Below are positions 14,299 through 22,746 of a stretch of 27,868 bases of DNA, piece after piece. The stretch comes from Gammaproteobacteria bacterium UBA4421. Lineage in GTDB: Bacteria > Pseudomonadota > Gammaproteobacteria > Pseudomonadales > Azotimanducaceae. The stretch lies in assembly GCA_002389675.1 (NCBI GenBank), contig DGQF01000062.1, positions 13,691 through 41,558 of the forward strand. Direction: 5' to 3'. How positions within the stretch are numbered: position 1 is the first letter of the stretch; each line of letters begins with the position of its first letter. The notes beneath the pieces were generated by a model, which was given only the letters and a program-made list of their open reading frames with translations, made no database searches and was not told the origin of the DNA. The translations under genes were made by a program, and so were the position numbers.

Positions 14299-16317
14299 TG
14301 CAATGACCAAACTGACAATAGCCATAACGTTGATGAGGATGTTCATTGCGGGCCCCGAGGTATCCTTGAAGGGGTCGCCAACCGTATCGCCAACAACAGC
14401 TGCGGTGTGAACGTCGCTGCCTTTTCCGCCAAGGTTGCCTTTTTCAACGTATTTTTTAGCGTTGTCCCAAGCACCGCCGGCGTTAGCCATTGTCAGTGCA
14501 AGAAGTACGCAGCCCAGCAGTGCGCCTCCGAGGGTGCCGCCTAGTGCTTGCGCGCCCAAGCCGAAGCCAACGACTGGGGGTACCGCAACAGCAATGACAC
14601 CGGGCAGTAACATCCGGCGTAGCGCCGCCGTTGTCGCAATGTCGACGCATTTGGCGTTATCGGGTTCAGCGGTGCCTTCCATAAGGCCAGGGATCTCACG
14701 AAATTGACGACGAATTTCCTGAATCATTTCCATGGCCGCATCACCAACGGCGGTCATGGTTATTGAAGCAATCAGGAAAGGCACAAGGCCACCAATGAAG
14801 AGACCGATAAGCACGTCGGGGTTGCCAATATGCAGTAAAAACTCGCCGTCAGAAGCGCTGTTGATGGTTTCGACATAGGCCGCGATGATGGCCAGTGCAG
14901 CTAATGCGGCTGCGCCAATTGCAAATCCCTTACCCATGGCGGCAGTGGTATTGCCCAACTCGTCGAGTGAGTCGGTGATTGCGCGGGTGTCTTCACCCAG
15001 CCCGCCCATCTCGGCGATACCACCAGCGTTGTCTGCAATGGGTCCGTATGCATCGACCGCCATGGTCATGCCAACGGTTGCCAATAGGCCGACTGCAGCA
15101 ACACCGACGCCGTACAGGCCAGCCAAACTTGTAGACACATAGATGATCGCGCAAATGGTGAGCACCGGCACAACAACAGACTGCATGCCAACTGCCAGGC
15201 CGGTGATGATGACCGTTGCCGGTCCGGTCTCACCTGATTTGGCGATATTCACCACGGGCGTTGAAGAAGTGTAATACTCGGTGATCAGGCCGATGACAAC
15301 ACCACCAGCGGCACCAAATACCACAGACCACCAGATATTGTCTGAAAGTCCCAAACTAGACATCACAAAGTATCCGGCTGCGATGAATAGTATTGGCGTG
15401 CCGATCATACCGATGCGCAGGGCAACGGCAGGGTTGGCGTTTGAGAAAAATCGCACAATAAAGATGCCAATAATGGAGCAGATTAAGCCTGTAGAGGCCA
15501 ATGCCAAGGGTGCGAACATCAGTGTGGCACGCCCGTCGGCTTCGCTCAGACCGGGTGCCAACTGGGCAACACCGAGCGCGGCTAAGGTGGAGGCAATCGC
15601 GATGGTCGCGATCATAGACCCGCAGTAGGATTCAAAAATGTCCGAACCCATGCCGGCAACGTCGCCAACGTTGTCGCCAACGTTGTCAGCGATGACGCCG
15701 GGATTTCGAGGATCATCCTCCGGGATTCCCTGCTCAAGTTTGCCGACTAAATCTGCGCCAACGTCAGCGCTTTTGGTGTAAATGCCACCGCCGACGCGCG
15801 AGAATAGTGCAACAACTGATGCGCCCATGCCAAAGCCGTGAATGTGATGTGCGGTTTCAGGATCTCCCCCGAAGAAGTAATACACCAGACCAAGACCTAG
15901 CAAGCCAAAGGCGGCCACGGCCAATCCCATGGTTGAGCCGCCAAAAAAAGCGACTGATAGGGCCGCAGCTTGGCCTTGTTCGTGGGCGGCATTAGTTGTG
16001 CGCACATTGGCCTTGGTTGCCGTATACATGCCAAACCACCCTGCGGCGGCTGAAGACAGCGCACCGGCGAGGAATGCTGCGGCGGTATAGGGGCCCAAAC
16101 CAGAAAAGTAGATGAGCACCAGTAGCACGGTTGCGAATATCGCCAGCATACTATATTCGCGTCGCATGAAGACCATCGCGCCTAGGTGAATTTGATCGGC
16201 TATTTTTTTCAGTGCCTCGCTGCCCTCGTCGTAGCTCCTGACGATAAAGTAGATGATGACGGCAACAATCAAGCCAATTACCCCTACTGCAGGTGGTATC
16301 AGCGCTAGATCATTCAT
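14284..16317 (-). CDS. hppA: Membrane-bound pyrophosphatase, ion-translocating, K+-stimulated type
   Basis: A 677-residue, roughly 16-helix inner-membrane pump that couples PPi hydrolysis to H+ or Na+ export. Catalytic acidic motifs are intact: [11 protein letters not shown] (185-195), DNVGDNVGD (211-219), and the C-terminal part with DNAKKYVE and [15 protein letters not shown] (455-460) has Ala after GNTT, where K+-independent enzymes have Lys, so K+ stimulation is predicted. In DIFESYCGS (226-234), glutamate E229 sits where Na+-pumping members of the K+-dependent group carry their gate residue. H+-pumping plant-type enzymes have it four residues later. Na+ transport is therefore likelier, but this is inference. 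GGGGGAAC precedes the ATG. A candidate promoter lies upstream and hairpins lie at the 3' end. It fits functionally with the PPi-type PFK nearby. Confidence 0.95.
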   Translation of the reverse strand: MNDLALIPPAVGVIGLIVAVIIYFIVRSYDEGSEALKKIADQIHLGAMVFMRREYSMLAIFATVLLVLIYFSGLGPYTAAAFLAGALSSAAAGWFGMYTATKANVRTTNAAHEQGQAAALSVAFFGGSTMGLAVAAFGLLGLGLVYYFFGGDPETAHHIHGFGMGASVVALFSRVGGGIYTKSADVGADLVGKLEQGIPEDDPRNPGVIADNVGDNVGDVAGMGSDIFESYCGSMIATIAIASTLAALGVAQLAPGLSEADGRATLMFAPLALASTGLICSIIGIFIVRFFSNANPAVALRIGMIGTPILFIAAGYFVMSSLGLSDNIWWSVVFGAAGGVVIGLITEYYTSSTPVVNIAKSGETGPATVIITGLAVGMQSVVVPVLTICAIIYVSTSLAGLYGVGVAAVGLLATVGMTMAVDAYGPIADNAGGIAEMGGLGEDTRAITDSLDELGNTTAAMGKGFAIGAAALAALAIIAAYVETINSASDGEFLLHIGNPDVLIGLFIGGLVPFLIASITMTAVGDAAMEMIQEIRRQFREIPGLMEGTAEPDNAKCVDIATTAALRRMLLPGVIAVAVPPVVGFGLGAQALGGTLGGALLGCVLLALTMANAGGAWDNAKKYVEKGNLGGKGSDVHTAAVVGDTVGDPFKDTSGPAMNILINVMAIVSLVIAPLLV

Positions 16318-16343
16318 AGTGTTCCCCCGTGTTTGAGATTGAA

Positions 16344-16373
16344 ATTTAAAGAAGACTGGGTGGCGAGTGACAA
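16344..16373 (-). promoter_or_regulatory. Candidate sigma-70 promoter for hppA
   Basis: On the minus strand TTGTCA (16373-16368, five of six consensus bases) and TTAAAT (16349-16344, four of six) are separated by 18 bases. The predicted start is about 20 bases before the hppA ATG. This suggests hppA is transcribed separately from the DUF2333 gene, which ends about 150 bases upstream. Confidence 0.4.
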
Positions 16374-16465
16374 TTTAGGCGTGGCGCCCCCCGGCGAGCG
16401 CGAATCATAGCAGTGTTTGCGCTCTGCGCCACCTGTCAGTGCTTGGAGTGTCTCCAATGTATGCT

Positions 16466-17521
16466 TTATCCTTGGGTTAGCAGAGTGCGTAAGTCGATAA
16501 TCGCCGCATTTGCTCGAGCGATATAAGAGGCCATCACCAGTGAGTGATTAGCAAGAAGTCCCAGGCCGTTGCCATTGAGTACCACAGGACTCCACAGCGT
16601 GTCCTGAGAAGGTTCCAGCTCGCGGATGATTTGTTGCAGCGATACGCGCGCATTTTTTTTGTCTAATACATCACCGAAATCTTGTTCGATGGCCTGCAGC
16701 AGATGCAGCAATCCCCAGGTAAATCCGCGGGTTTCGTAAAAGACGTCGTCAATTTCGAACCAACTAGTTTTGACGAGTTGGTCTTTGGGCGCGCGGGTTG
16801 CCTGCTGGGCCGCGCTGTCGCCGGCCAGATCGGTATTGAGTTGGCGTTTACCAACGCTTGCTGAAAGTCTCTGGGATAAGCTGCCCAGGCGCGTTTCGAT
16901 GGTCGCCAGCAGTTGTTGAAGATTGTCCGCTCGAGCATAGAACTGGGCATTGGTTTGGCCTGAATCGGTTAACCTTGCCAGGTATGCGTTGAACAGCCTT
17001 AGGCCGCTGCGGTATTCATCCTCGGTGCGAGGCAGAATCCAAGAAGCGTTGTCAAAGAAGAACTTGCCTTCGGCTTCGCTGAGTTCTTTGTCTTCGACAG
17101 ATTGGCTTTGCGAGCGGGATAGATCGTTGCGATACACGCGCGCGGTATCTCTGATTAGGGTCAGAACACCAAATTCCCAGTTGGGTATATTGTCCATCCA
17201 AACCCCCGGGGGAAAGAGGTCGTTGGAGAGGTAGCCGCCACGTTTGTCCAGCAGGGTCTCGCCCAGCCTTATTAACGTTGCTGTTGTCATGTAGCCTGTC
17301 ACGAGCGTGTCGTTTTTAGTCCGCGCTGCATTGGCGGCATTTTCCTGAACAGCAAATGACGCTGGCTCTTTGTCCCACCACCAAGTCAGACCGACAACAA
17401 GCAAAAGATATCCAGTAATACCAAGCAAGGCCAAGCCCGCCATTTTACCCGCTCCGGGAAAATTGGTGGCCCTCTCCTCAGGCTCTGATGTCTCTATGTT
17501 TTGCCAGAATTTCCAGCGCAT
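16466..17521 (-). CDS. DUF2333 family membrane-anchored protein
   Basis: A 351-residue protein matching the DUF2333 family (PF10095) of gammaproteobacteria, whose function is unknown. A single membrane helix at about 26-48 follows a short charged cytoplasmic N-terminus, leaving a large periplasmic part. Recognisable segments are GGYLSNDLFPPGVWMDNIPNWEFG in the first third and the C-terminal VVLNGNGLGLLANHSLVMASYIARANAAI. The length is normal for the family. It starts five bases after the stop of the copper-chaperone gene, so the lipoprotein, chaperone and DUF2333 genes probably form one operon. Confidence 0.9.
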   Translation of the reverse strand: MRWKFWQNIETSEPEERATNFPGAGKMAGLALLGITGYLLLVVGLTWWWDKEPASFAVQENAANAARTKNDTLVTGYMTTATLIRLGETLLDKRGGYLSNDLFPPGVWMDNIPNWEFGVLTLIRDTARVYRNDLSRSQSQSVEDKELSEAEGKFFFDNASWILPRTEDEYRSGLRLFNAYLARLTDSGQTNAQFYARADNLQQLLATIETRLGSLSQRLSASVGKRQLNTDLAGDSAAQQATRAPKDQLVKTSWFEIDDVFYETRGFTWGLLHLLQAIEQDFGDVLDKKNARVSLQQIIRELEPSQDTLWSPVVLNGNGLGLLANHSLVMASYIARANAAIIDLRTLLTQG

Positions 17522-17526
17522 GAGCT

Positions 17527-17964
17527 CTACTCCATCTGGTAAGCAAACCGTTCGAAAGCCACATCGACCGTTTGGCCGTCGGCAAACGTCAGTGTAATCG
17601 GAAATGACTGATTTAGGGTTTTTATTCGGAACACCATGAGGTGCAGACCGCCTGGCGAAAATGCAACTTGTTCACCCGGTTTTACGGTCACCTCGCGGAC
17701 CCGCTGCATCCCAACCCGGTCGCCGGTAATGACGCTTTGATGCATTTCGATTGCGCCTGCATAGGGCGAATGTGCACTCACGAGGGTTATCCCCATTTTG
17801 GTATTGTTTGTGATGGTGAAGTAGGCGGCTGTGGTTTCGCGCCCGCCCAATAACTGCCGCACCTTAGCATTGGTCACCTGTATTTCAGGCGGCGCGGTGC
17901 AGGCACTGGTTAAGCTGGTTACGGCAATGAGCAGTAAAGAGGTGAGGGTCATTTTGGAAAACAT
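17527..17964 (-). CDS. PCu(A)C-type periplasmic copper chaperone
   Basis: A 145-residue PCu(A)C protein, which binds Cu(I) outside the cytoplasm and in studied relatives delivers it to cytochrome c oxidase. The metal motif H-x10-M-x21-H-x-M is present exactly: H75, M86, H108 and M110, with M74 adjacent. The N-terminus is a signal sequence ending LTSAC, with C22 a possible lipidated cysteine, though Thr at -3 is atypical for a lipobox. Its start overlaps the end of the upstream lipoprotein gene by 16 bases. No cytochrome oxidase or Sco gene is in the window, so the partner is elsewhere. Confidence 0.92.
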   Translation of the reverse strand: MFSKMTLTSLLLIAVTSLTSACTAPPEIQVTNAKVRQLLGGRETTAAYFTITNNTKMGITLVSAHSPYAGAIEMHQSVITGDRVGMQRVREVTVKPGEQVAFSPGGLHLMVFRIKTLNQSFPITLTFADGQTVDVAFERFAYQME

Positions 17965-18632
17965 TGGCGCTCCACGGTTGCGGGCAAGCGGATGTTGAGT
18001 TGAGCGCGCAGCCGCCCCCCGTCGAAACCGTCAGCCAATTTTTGGTAAATCCATCGGCCCTGAGCGTCGTTTTTAGCGTTGATGATAAATCGGCAGTCGA
18101 ATTTCGCCGCGTTTTTAGCAAAATTGCCCAACTGTAATGCCAGCATCTGCTCCTGATCCGCGAGCTGTTGTGCAGGCAAATTAATCGTTTTTCGCTCGGC
18201 AGTTGCAAACAGAAAAATTTGCCGCTCCGTAGGGCCGATGGACGGGTGTTTGGGTAAAATTATTTTCGCTCGGGCCAGCATTGAACGGGCGGTGGCTGGT
18301 TGGTTGCGCTGTAATGCCTTGAGCGACAATTCAATATACCGCTCTACTAAATTTTCTAACCCCCGCACGGCGTCGCTTTGGCCTGGTTGCCGTTTCAAGA
18401 TTTCTTGGTAGTAGCGGTAAGCGCTTTCTTTGCGGGGGTAGGTTAGCTTATCTTGTGTAATGGCCTCGTCGGCAAGGCGCAGTAATCGCTTGAGCTGCGT
18501 CGATGATATGTTTTGTGACGACTCAATCGCTGGCGAAGTATTTGTGGGTTCCACGGGTTCATTTGGCGAGCTTTGACAGGCGAACAGCACAATGGCTGCC
18601 AGCGGCAACAGTACGATCAGCTTGTCAGGCAT
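17949..18632 (-). CDS. Lipoprotein with helical TPR-like repeats, function unknown
   Basis: A 227-residue putative lipoprotein. From ATG 18632 the N-terminus MPDKLIVLLPLAAIVLFAC ends in a lipobox-like LFAC with C19; an in-frame ATG at 18668 would add 12 residues and bury the signal, so I prefer 18632 although neither start has a clear Shine-Dalgarno. The middle (about residues 45-140) is a series of amphipathic helices with YRYYQEILKRQPGQSDA and LSLKALQRNQPATARSMLARA, resembling tetratricopeptide repeats. The end, with FDCRFIINAKNDAQGRWIYQKL, resembles the C-terminal domain of some envelope proteins. I do not recognise the family. It heads the operon with the copper chaperone and DUF2333 genes and is divergent from dsbD. 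Confidence 0.7.
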   Translation of the reverse strand: MPDKLIVLLPLAAIVLFACQSSPNEPVEPTNTSPAIESSQNISSTQLKRLLRLADEAITQDKLTYPRKESAYRYYQEILKRQPGQSDAVRGLENLVERYIELSLKALQRNQPATARSMLARAKIILPKHPSIGPTERQIFLFATAERKTINLPAQQLADQEQMLALQLGNFAKNAAKFDCRFIINAKNDAQGRWIYQKLADGFDGGRLRAQLNIRLPATVERQCFPK

Positions 18633-18806
18633 GCAGGGATAGAAGTTGTTCAGATTGCGCGGCATCACACTCGCTGAAGGTAAATCGTGGTATCAATAGC
18701 CAACAGGGTAGCGCATTGTGGCGACGTTCTGTTTTTTTTTGAGTTCAAAAACGACTCAACTTTTGGAAAGTCATAAAATCTGGCATGGTGATGCCCGACG
18801 CATACT

Positions 18807-18836
18807 TTGATTTGCTGAGGGTAGTGAAAATAGAAT
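18807..18836 (+). promoter_or_regulatory. Candidate sigma-70 promoter for dsbD
   Basis: TTGATT (18807-18812) and TAGAAT (18831-18836) are 18 bases apart; the -10 matches five of six and the -35 four of six consensus bases. The predicted transcript starts only about 13 bases before the ATG, leaving a very short leader that barely includes the GGAAC ribosome-binding site. This weakens the call. Confidence 0.3.
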
Positions 18837-18855
18837 TGTTTATGGAACAACCTGC

Positions 18856-20817
18856 ATGAATAGCATTGTACAGCCCCGTAAAAATTATCGCTTGTGGCAA
18901 AGGCGTCTTTTTGCGCTGTTGTTTGTTGTCTTCGCATCGGCCGGATTGTCATCTGTTGTATCTGCTGAGAATTTCTTGGACGCAACTGGTGCTGATGCGC
19001 TGCCCAAGGATTGGTCTGATGACAAGGTGGAATTTTTAAAAGTAGATCAGGCCTTTGTGCTGAGTGTGACTTTGAGCGATGAGGGTGATTTCCAAGCGCG
19101 CTGGGATATGCCGGCTGGCTACTACCTGTATCGCCACCAGTTTGCAATGAGCGCAAAGGACCCCGATCAACTGACGTTTGGTGAACTCCAGATACCTGCG
19201 GGCAAAAGAAAGGTTGATGAGTATTTTGGCGAGGTTGAGGTGTATTACGATAACGCCCAATTGAGCGTCCCGCTGGTGAGTGATTCGAGCATCAATACTC
19301 AGATCGGAATTACTTATCAGGGTTGTGCTGACGCCGGATTGTGTTACCCCCCGGAAACCAAATGGTTTGCCTACGACGGTGTGCGTTTGCTGGCATTAGC
19401 CCAAGCGCCGTTGGGCCGGCAAGCCGCGGTTAAGGCAGCCGCTGGAGGGCGCGATGTTGCGGCCGAGGAGCAAACGCTCAACGTGGCCGATACACAAGAG
19501 CAAGTTCTTGCCGGTGCGCTTGCCGATGAAAGTTTATGGTATGCGCTGATCTTGTTTTTTATTGGCGGTGTTGGGCTCGCATTTACGCCGTGTGTGTTGC
19601 CGATGGTGCCGATTCTGTCCAGCATCATCGTAGGTGAAGGCGAAGGTCTATCTAAGGGCAGAGCCTTTACGTTATCCGCCGCCTATGTGTTGGGGATGGC
19701 ACTGACTTATGCTGCGTTAGGGATGCTGGTTGGTTTGTTTGGCGCGGAGTTGAATCTTCAAGCGGCGCTTCAATCACCCGGGGTGCTGGTCTTTTTTGCA
19801 GCAATTTTTGTTGTGTTGTCTTTGGCAATGTTTGGTTTGTATGAGTTGCGTCTGCCGCAAGCGTTGCAGGACCGGCTAAATACGTTGGGGGGACAGCAGC
19901 AAGGAGGCAAGCACGTTTCAGTGTTTGTTATGGGGTCCCTATCTAGTTTGGTGGTATCGCCCTGTGTATCTGCGCCCTTGGCAGGTGCGCTGATTTATAT
20001 CTCAACCACGAATGACGCGCTTTTGGGTGGCGCTGCGTTGTTGGCATTGGGATTAGGGATGGGGCTGCCCTTGATGATGGTTGGTGCCAGCGGCGGGCAT
20101 TGGTTGCCGCGTGCGGGTGCTTGGATGAACGGTGTGAAAGCGGTATTTGGCGTGATGTTGCTGGCGGTAGCGATTTGGTTGTTGGAGCGGGTTGTGCCCG
20201 CGGCGGCGACGCTCGCGCTTTGGGCTATGTTGCTCTTAGGCAGCGGGGTTTACTTAGGGGTGCTGGATTCGTCACCTCGCCAAGGTGTGGCGCAGTTTGG
20301 CAAGGCGGTTGGTGTGGTTATCTTTCTGTGGGGGTTGATACTTCTGATTGGGGCTGGCAGCGGTGCAAGTGACCCACTCAAGCCTTTGGCTAGGCTGTCC
20401 GCTGCTGGTGCGGTGAGTGTTGAAGGCGTTTCCGGGTCGCAGACGCCTCCCCAATGGCTGGGGGTCAAGAGTTTGGCCGATGTCGAGCAGTATATAAGCC
20501 AAAGTGAGCAACCGGTTATTTTGGATCTATATGCGGACTGGTGTATCTCATGCAAAACCATGGAGCGTTCTGTTTTCCCCACCCCAGAGGTGGCGGCGCG
20601 ACTCAGACAGTTCACGTTGCTGCGAGCAGATGTGACTCGAAACGACGATATTGACCGGCAGTTGCTGAATCACTATGGGTTGTTTGGTCCGCCGAGTCTG
20701 GTATTTTTTGGTAACGATGGTCGCGAATATGAAGACGTTCGTATTCAGGGAGAAGTCGACGCAAAGACCCTAGAAAGTCATCTTGAAGCAGTATTACGGT
20801 CAATTACAAACCTCTGA
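18856..20817 (+). CDS. dsbD: Thiol:disulfide interchange protein DsbD
   Basis: A full-length 653-residue DsbD, the inner-membrane carrier of reducing power from cytoplasmic thioredoxin to periplasmic DsbC, DsbG and CcmG. After a signal peptide (cleavage near VVSA/ENF at 37/38), the periplasmic alpha domain has C157 and C163 (GCADAGLCYPP). The eight-helix beta domain has C246 in FTPCVLPMVP and C370 in VSPCVSAPLAG. The C-terminal thioredoxin-like gamma domain has CISC at C563/C566 in YADWCISCKTME. All six redox cysteines are therefore present. The usual gamma sequence CVSC is CISC here, a conservative change. It is divergent from the lipoprotein-copper chaperone operon and followed by aroQ, as in many gammaproteobacteria. 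Confidence 0.97.
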   Translation: MNSIVQPRKNYRLWQRRLFALLFVVFASAGLSSVVSAENFLDATGADALPKDWSDDKVEFLKVDQAFVLSVTLSDEGDFQARWDMPAGYYLYRHQFAMSAKDPDQLTFGELQIPAGKRKVDEYFGEVEVYYDNAQLSVPLVSDSSINTQIGITYQGCADAGLCYPPETKWFAYDGVRLLALAQAPLGRQAAVKAAAGGRDVAAEEQTLNVADTQEQVLAGALADESLWYALILFFIGGVGLAFTPCVLPMVPILSSIIVGEGEGLSKGRAFTLSAAYVLGMALTYAALGMLVGLFGAELNLQAALQSPGVLVFFAAIFVVLSLAMFGLYELRLPQALQDRLNTLGGQQQGGKHVSVFVMGSLSSLVVSPCVSAPLAGALIYISTTNDALLGGAALLALGLGMGLPLMMVGASGGHWLPRAGAWMNGVKAVFGVMLLAVAIWLLERVVPAAATLALWAMLLLGSGVYLGVLDSSPRQGVAQFGKAVGVVIFLWGLILLIGAGSGASDPLKPLARLSAAGAVSVEGVSGSQTPPQWLGVKSLADVEQYISQSEQPVILDLYADWCISCKTMERSVFPTPEVAARLRQFTLLRADVTRNDDIDRQLLNHYGLFGPPSLVFFGNDGREYEDVRIQGEVDAKTLESHLEAVLRSITNL

Positions 20818-20941
20818 TATTGGCGTCACGGTTTAAATTTTTGGACAAAACGCGTCATATGCTGATGAATCGGATGCACAGCTTGCATCTTGCGGTGATT
20901 CAAGAAAAACTCTGGGTTAACTAATCTGCAGGTGTTGGACG

Positions 20942-21385
20942 TTGGCTCGAATACTGTTATTAAATGGCCCTAATCTCAATCTACTGGGTACTCGCGAACC
21001 TGATCTATACGGTGGGGATACACTGCAGGATATTACTGCGCGCTTGCGCATGAATGCCCCGCTGAGCGTGCATATGGATAGTCTGCAAAGTAATGCCGAG
21101 CACGAGCTTATTGAAGCAATTCATCAGGCCAAACATACCGCAACCGATTTCATTATCATAAATCCTGGCGCCTTCACGCATACCAGCATTGCCCTGAGAG
21201 ATGCTTTTTTAGGGGTATCCATTCCTTTCATTGAGGTCCATATATCAAATGTGTATGCACGTGAATCTTTTCGTCAAACCTCATACTTGAACGATATTGC
21301 CGTGGGGGTGATCACTGGTTTGGGTGCACAAGGGTATGAGCTCGCCCTGCAAGCTGCGCTCAGCAGGTTGGGTATTACTGAATAA
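20942..21385 (+). CDS. aroQ: 3-dehydroquinate dehydratase, type II
   Basis: A 147-residue type II dehydroquinase, third step of the shikimate pathway in the cytoplasm. The family signatures [16 protein letters not shown] (catalytic Y23), [24 protein letters not shown] and [14 protein letters not shown] are present and the length is normal. The start appears to be TTG 20942, giving [11 protein letters not shown], the expected N-terminus; AGGTG lies nine bases upstream, and no ATG or GTG would give the full N-terminus. The rare start may lower expression. It precedes accB by 10 bases, the usual aroQ-accB order. Confidence 0.97.
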   Translation: MARILLLNGPNLNLLGTREPDLYGGDTLQDITARLRMNAPLSVHMDSLQSNAEHELIEAIHQAKHTATDFIIINPGAFTHTSIALRDAFLGVSIPFIEVHISNVYARESFRQTSYLNDIAVGVITGLGAQGYELALQAALSRLGITE

Positions 21386-21395
21386 CGGAGCGGCT

Positions 21396-21821
21396 ATGGA
21401 TTTGCGTAAAATAAAAAAGCTTATCGAACTGGTGAAAGAATCAGGTATTGCAGAATTAGCGGTGAGCAATGGGGATGAGTCCGTGCGGATTGTGATGCCA
21501 AACACCACCCAGTTAGCATCAATCGCGCCGATCTCGACGGATACAAATCGTCGAGAGTCGCCGGCGGTGGCTTTGACCCGTGACGATTCGACGTCATTGG
21601 TGGCGCCGATGGCTGGCACCTTTTACCGAGCGCCACATCCTGAAGCGGATGATTTTGTTGAGCAGGGCCAAAGCGTTGAGGCTGGCGATGTGCTCTGTAT
21701 TATCGAAAGCATGAAAATGATGCATGAAATCCGTGCGGCCAGCAGCGCGACGGTTTCCCAAATCTGCGTTGCCAATGGGCAGTCTGTTGGAACTGGCGCG
21801 GTATTGTTTAGGTTTTTGTGA
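21396..21821 (+). CDS. accB: Biotin carboxyl carrier protein of acetyl-CoA carboxylase
   Basis: A 141-residue BCCP, the carrier that moves carboxybiotin between AccC and AccAD in fatty-acid synthesis. The N-terminus MDLRKIKKLIELVKESGIAE is strongly AccB-like. The biotinyl domain has PMAGTFYRAPHPEADDFVEQ (71-90, with the protruding thumb) and the biotinylation site ESMKMM with K107, where E. coli has EAMKMM. The linker between the halves is shorter than in E. coli, and the C-terminus ends GAVLFRFL rather than the usual PLFVIE-like strand. GGAG precedes the ATG. Unusually, no accC follows: prmA starts at the accB stop (GTGA). Either accC is elsewhere or this is a second, divergent accB copy. 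Confidence 0.93.
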   Translation: MDLRKIKKLIELVKESGIAELAVSNGDESVRIVMPNTTQLASIAPISTDTNRRESPAVALTRDDSTSLVAPMAGTFYRAPHPEADDFVEQGQSVEAGDVLCIIESMKMMHEIRAASSATVSQICVANGQSVGTGAVLFRFL

Positions 21822-22714
21822 GCTGGCTGCAGCTTCGGTTACAGGTCACCCCTGATGCGTTGGATGACGTCGAGCAGGTTTTTTTTTCATGTGGTGCTGT
21901 TGCGATTACCTTGTTAAGTGATGCAAACGAACCCGTTCTTGAACCTGATCCGGGGGAGACACCGCTTTGGTCGAGTGTCTGGATACAAGGGTTATTCCCG
22001 ATCGATACTGATATCCATGCGTTACGCAGTGGACTTGAGGGGCTAAGTATTGTGCTTGAAGGCGCGCCTGAAGTGGATTTTGTTGGTGCACAAAACTGGC
22101 AGCAGGCGGTGCGAACTTATGCCGTCGATCGGGTATTTGGCGAACGGCTCTGGCTCCTGCCCAAAGACCAAGCGGTGACCATAGCTAAGCCAAATCTCGT
22201 GCAGCTCAGGCTAGACCCAGGCCTTGCTTTCGGCTCTGGCAGTCATCCCACAACCAGTTTGTGTCTGCAGTGGCTGGCCGATTCGATCAAGCCGGATATG
22301 AAGGTCCTCGATTTTGGCTGCGGTTCCGGTGTTTTGGGCATCGGGGCGGCGCTGTTGGGTGCGTCGGTTACGGCTGTTGATCATGATAGACAAGCTGTGT
22401 TGGCGACCTCTGAAAACGCGGCATATAATGGTCTCGGCCGAGATAGAGTGAATGTTATGGCGCTGGATCAGTGGCAGCCAGAACAATATCTCCAGCATTT
22501 TGATGTTGTGGTCGCAAACATTTTAGCGGCCCCGCTGCAGGCTTTGGCACCGGATTTTGAGCGGGTGTTGAAAGCTCGCGGCGCCATTGTACTCTCTGGT
22601 ATTTTATCTGATCAGGCTGATGAGGTGATGGCTTCTTATGCGCAAACCGATTTTTCGTCCCCCGAATTTGAAGCGGGTTGGGCCCGCTTGCAGGGGTATG
22701 GCCGTGGGCGTTAA
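21818..22714 (+). CDS. prmA: Ribosomal protein L11 methyltransferase
   Basis: A 298-residue PrmA, which trimethylates ribosomal protein L11 using S-adenosylmethionine. The start is GTG 21818, overlapping the accB TGA by four bases and giving MSWLQLRL, a typical PrmA N-terminus. Signatures are DPGLAFGSGSHPTT (133-146; GTGTHPTT in most homologues), the SAM-binding VLDFGCGSG (163-171) and VANILA (232-237). Length is normal for the family. PrmA usually follows accC; here it follows accB directly, and translation is probably coupled to accB. The DUF3426 gene follows after 32 bases, as in many relatives. Confidence 0.96.
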   Translation: MSWLQLRLQVTPDALDDVEQVFFSCGAVAITLLSDANEPVLEPDPGETPLWSSVWIQGLFPIDTDIHALRSGLEGLSIVLEGAPEVDFVGAQNWQQAVRTYAVDRVFGERLWLLPKDQAVTIAKPNLVQLRLDPGLAFGSGSHPTTSLCLQWLADSIKPDMKVLDFGCGSGVLGIGAALLGASVTAVDHDRQAVLATSENAAYNGLGRDRVNVMALDQWQPEQYLQHFDVVVANILAAPLQALAPDFERVLKARGAIVLSGILSDQADEVMASYAQTDFSSPEFEAGWARLQGYGRGR

Positions 22715-22746
22715 CGGTCTGCATCTGATGCGTGATTGAAGGGCCA

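Noticed and set aside
14435..15628. Several Ala/Pro/Ser-rich open frames antisense to hppA
   Set aside because: They are mirror frames of a highly conserved GC-rich gene and carry no recognisable domain or ribosome-binding site.
16444..16458. TTGGAG/CTCCAA hairpin just downstream of the DUF2333 gene
   Set aside because: Six pairs with a three-base loop and no T-run on the relevant strand; common by chance.
21786..21850. Possible frameshift or truncated accC remnant at the accB-prmA junction
   Set aside because: The accB frame runs cleanly into a GTGA overlap with a normal PrmA N-terminus; no accC-like residues are present in any frame there.
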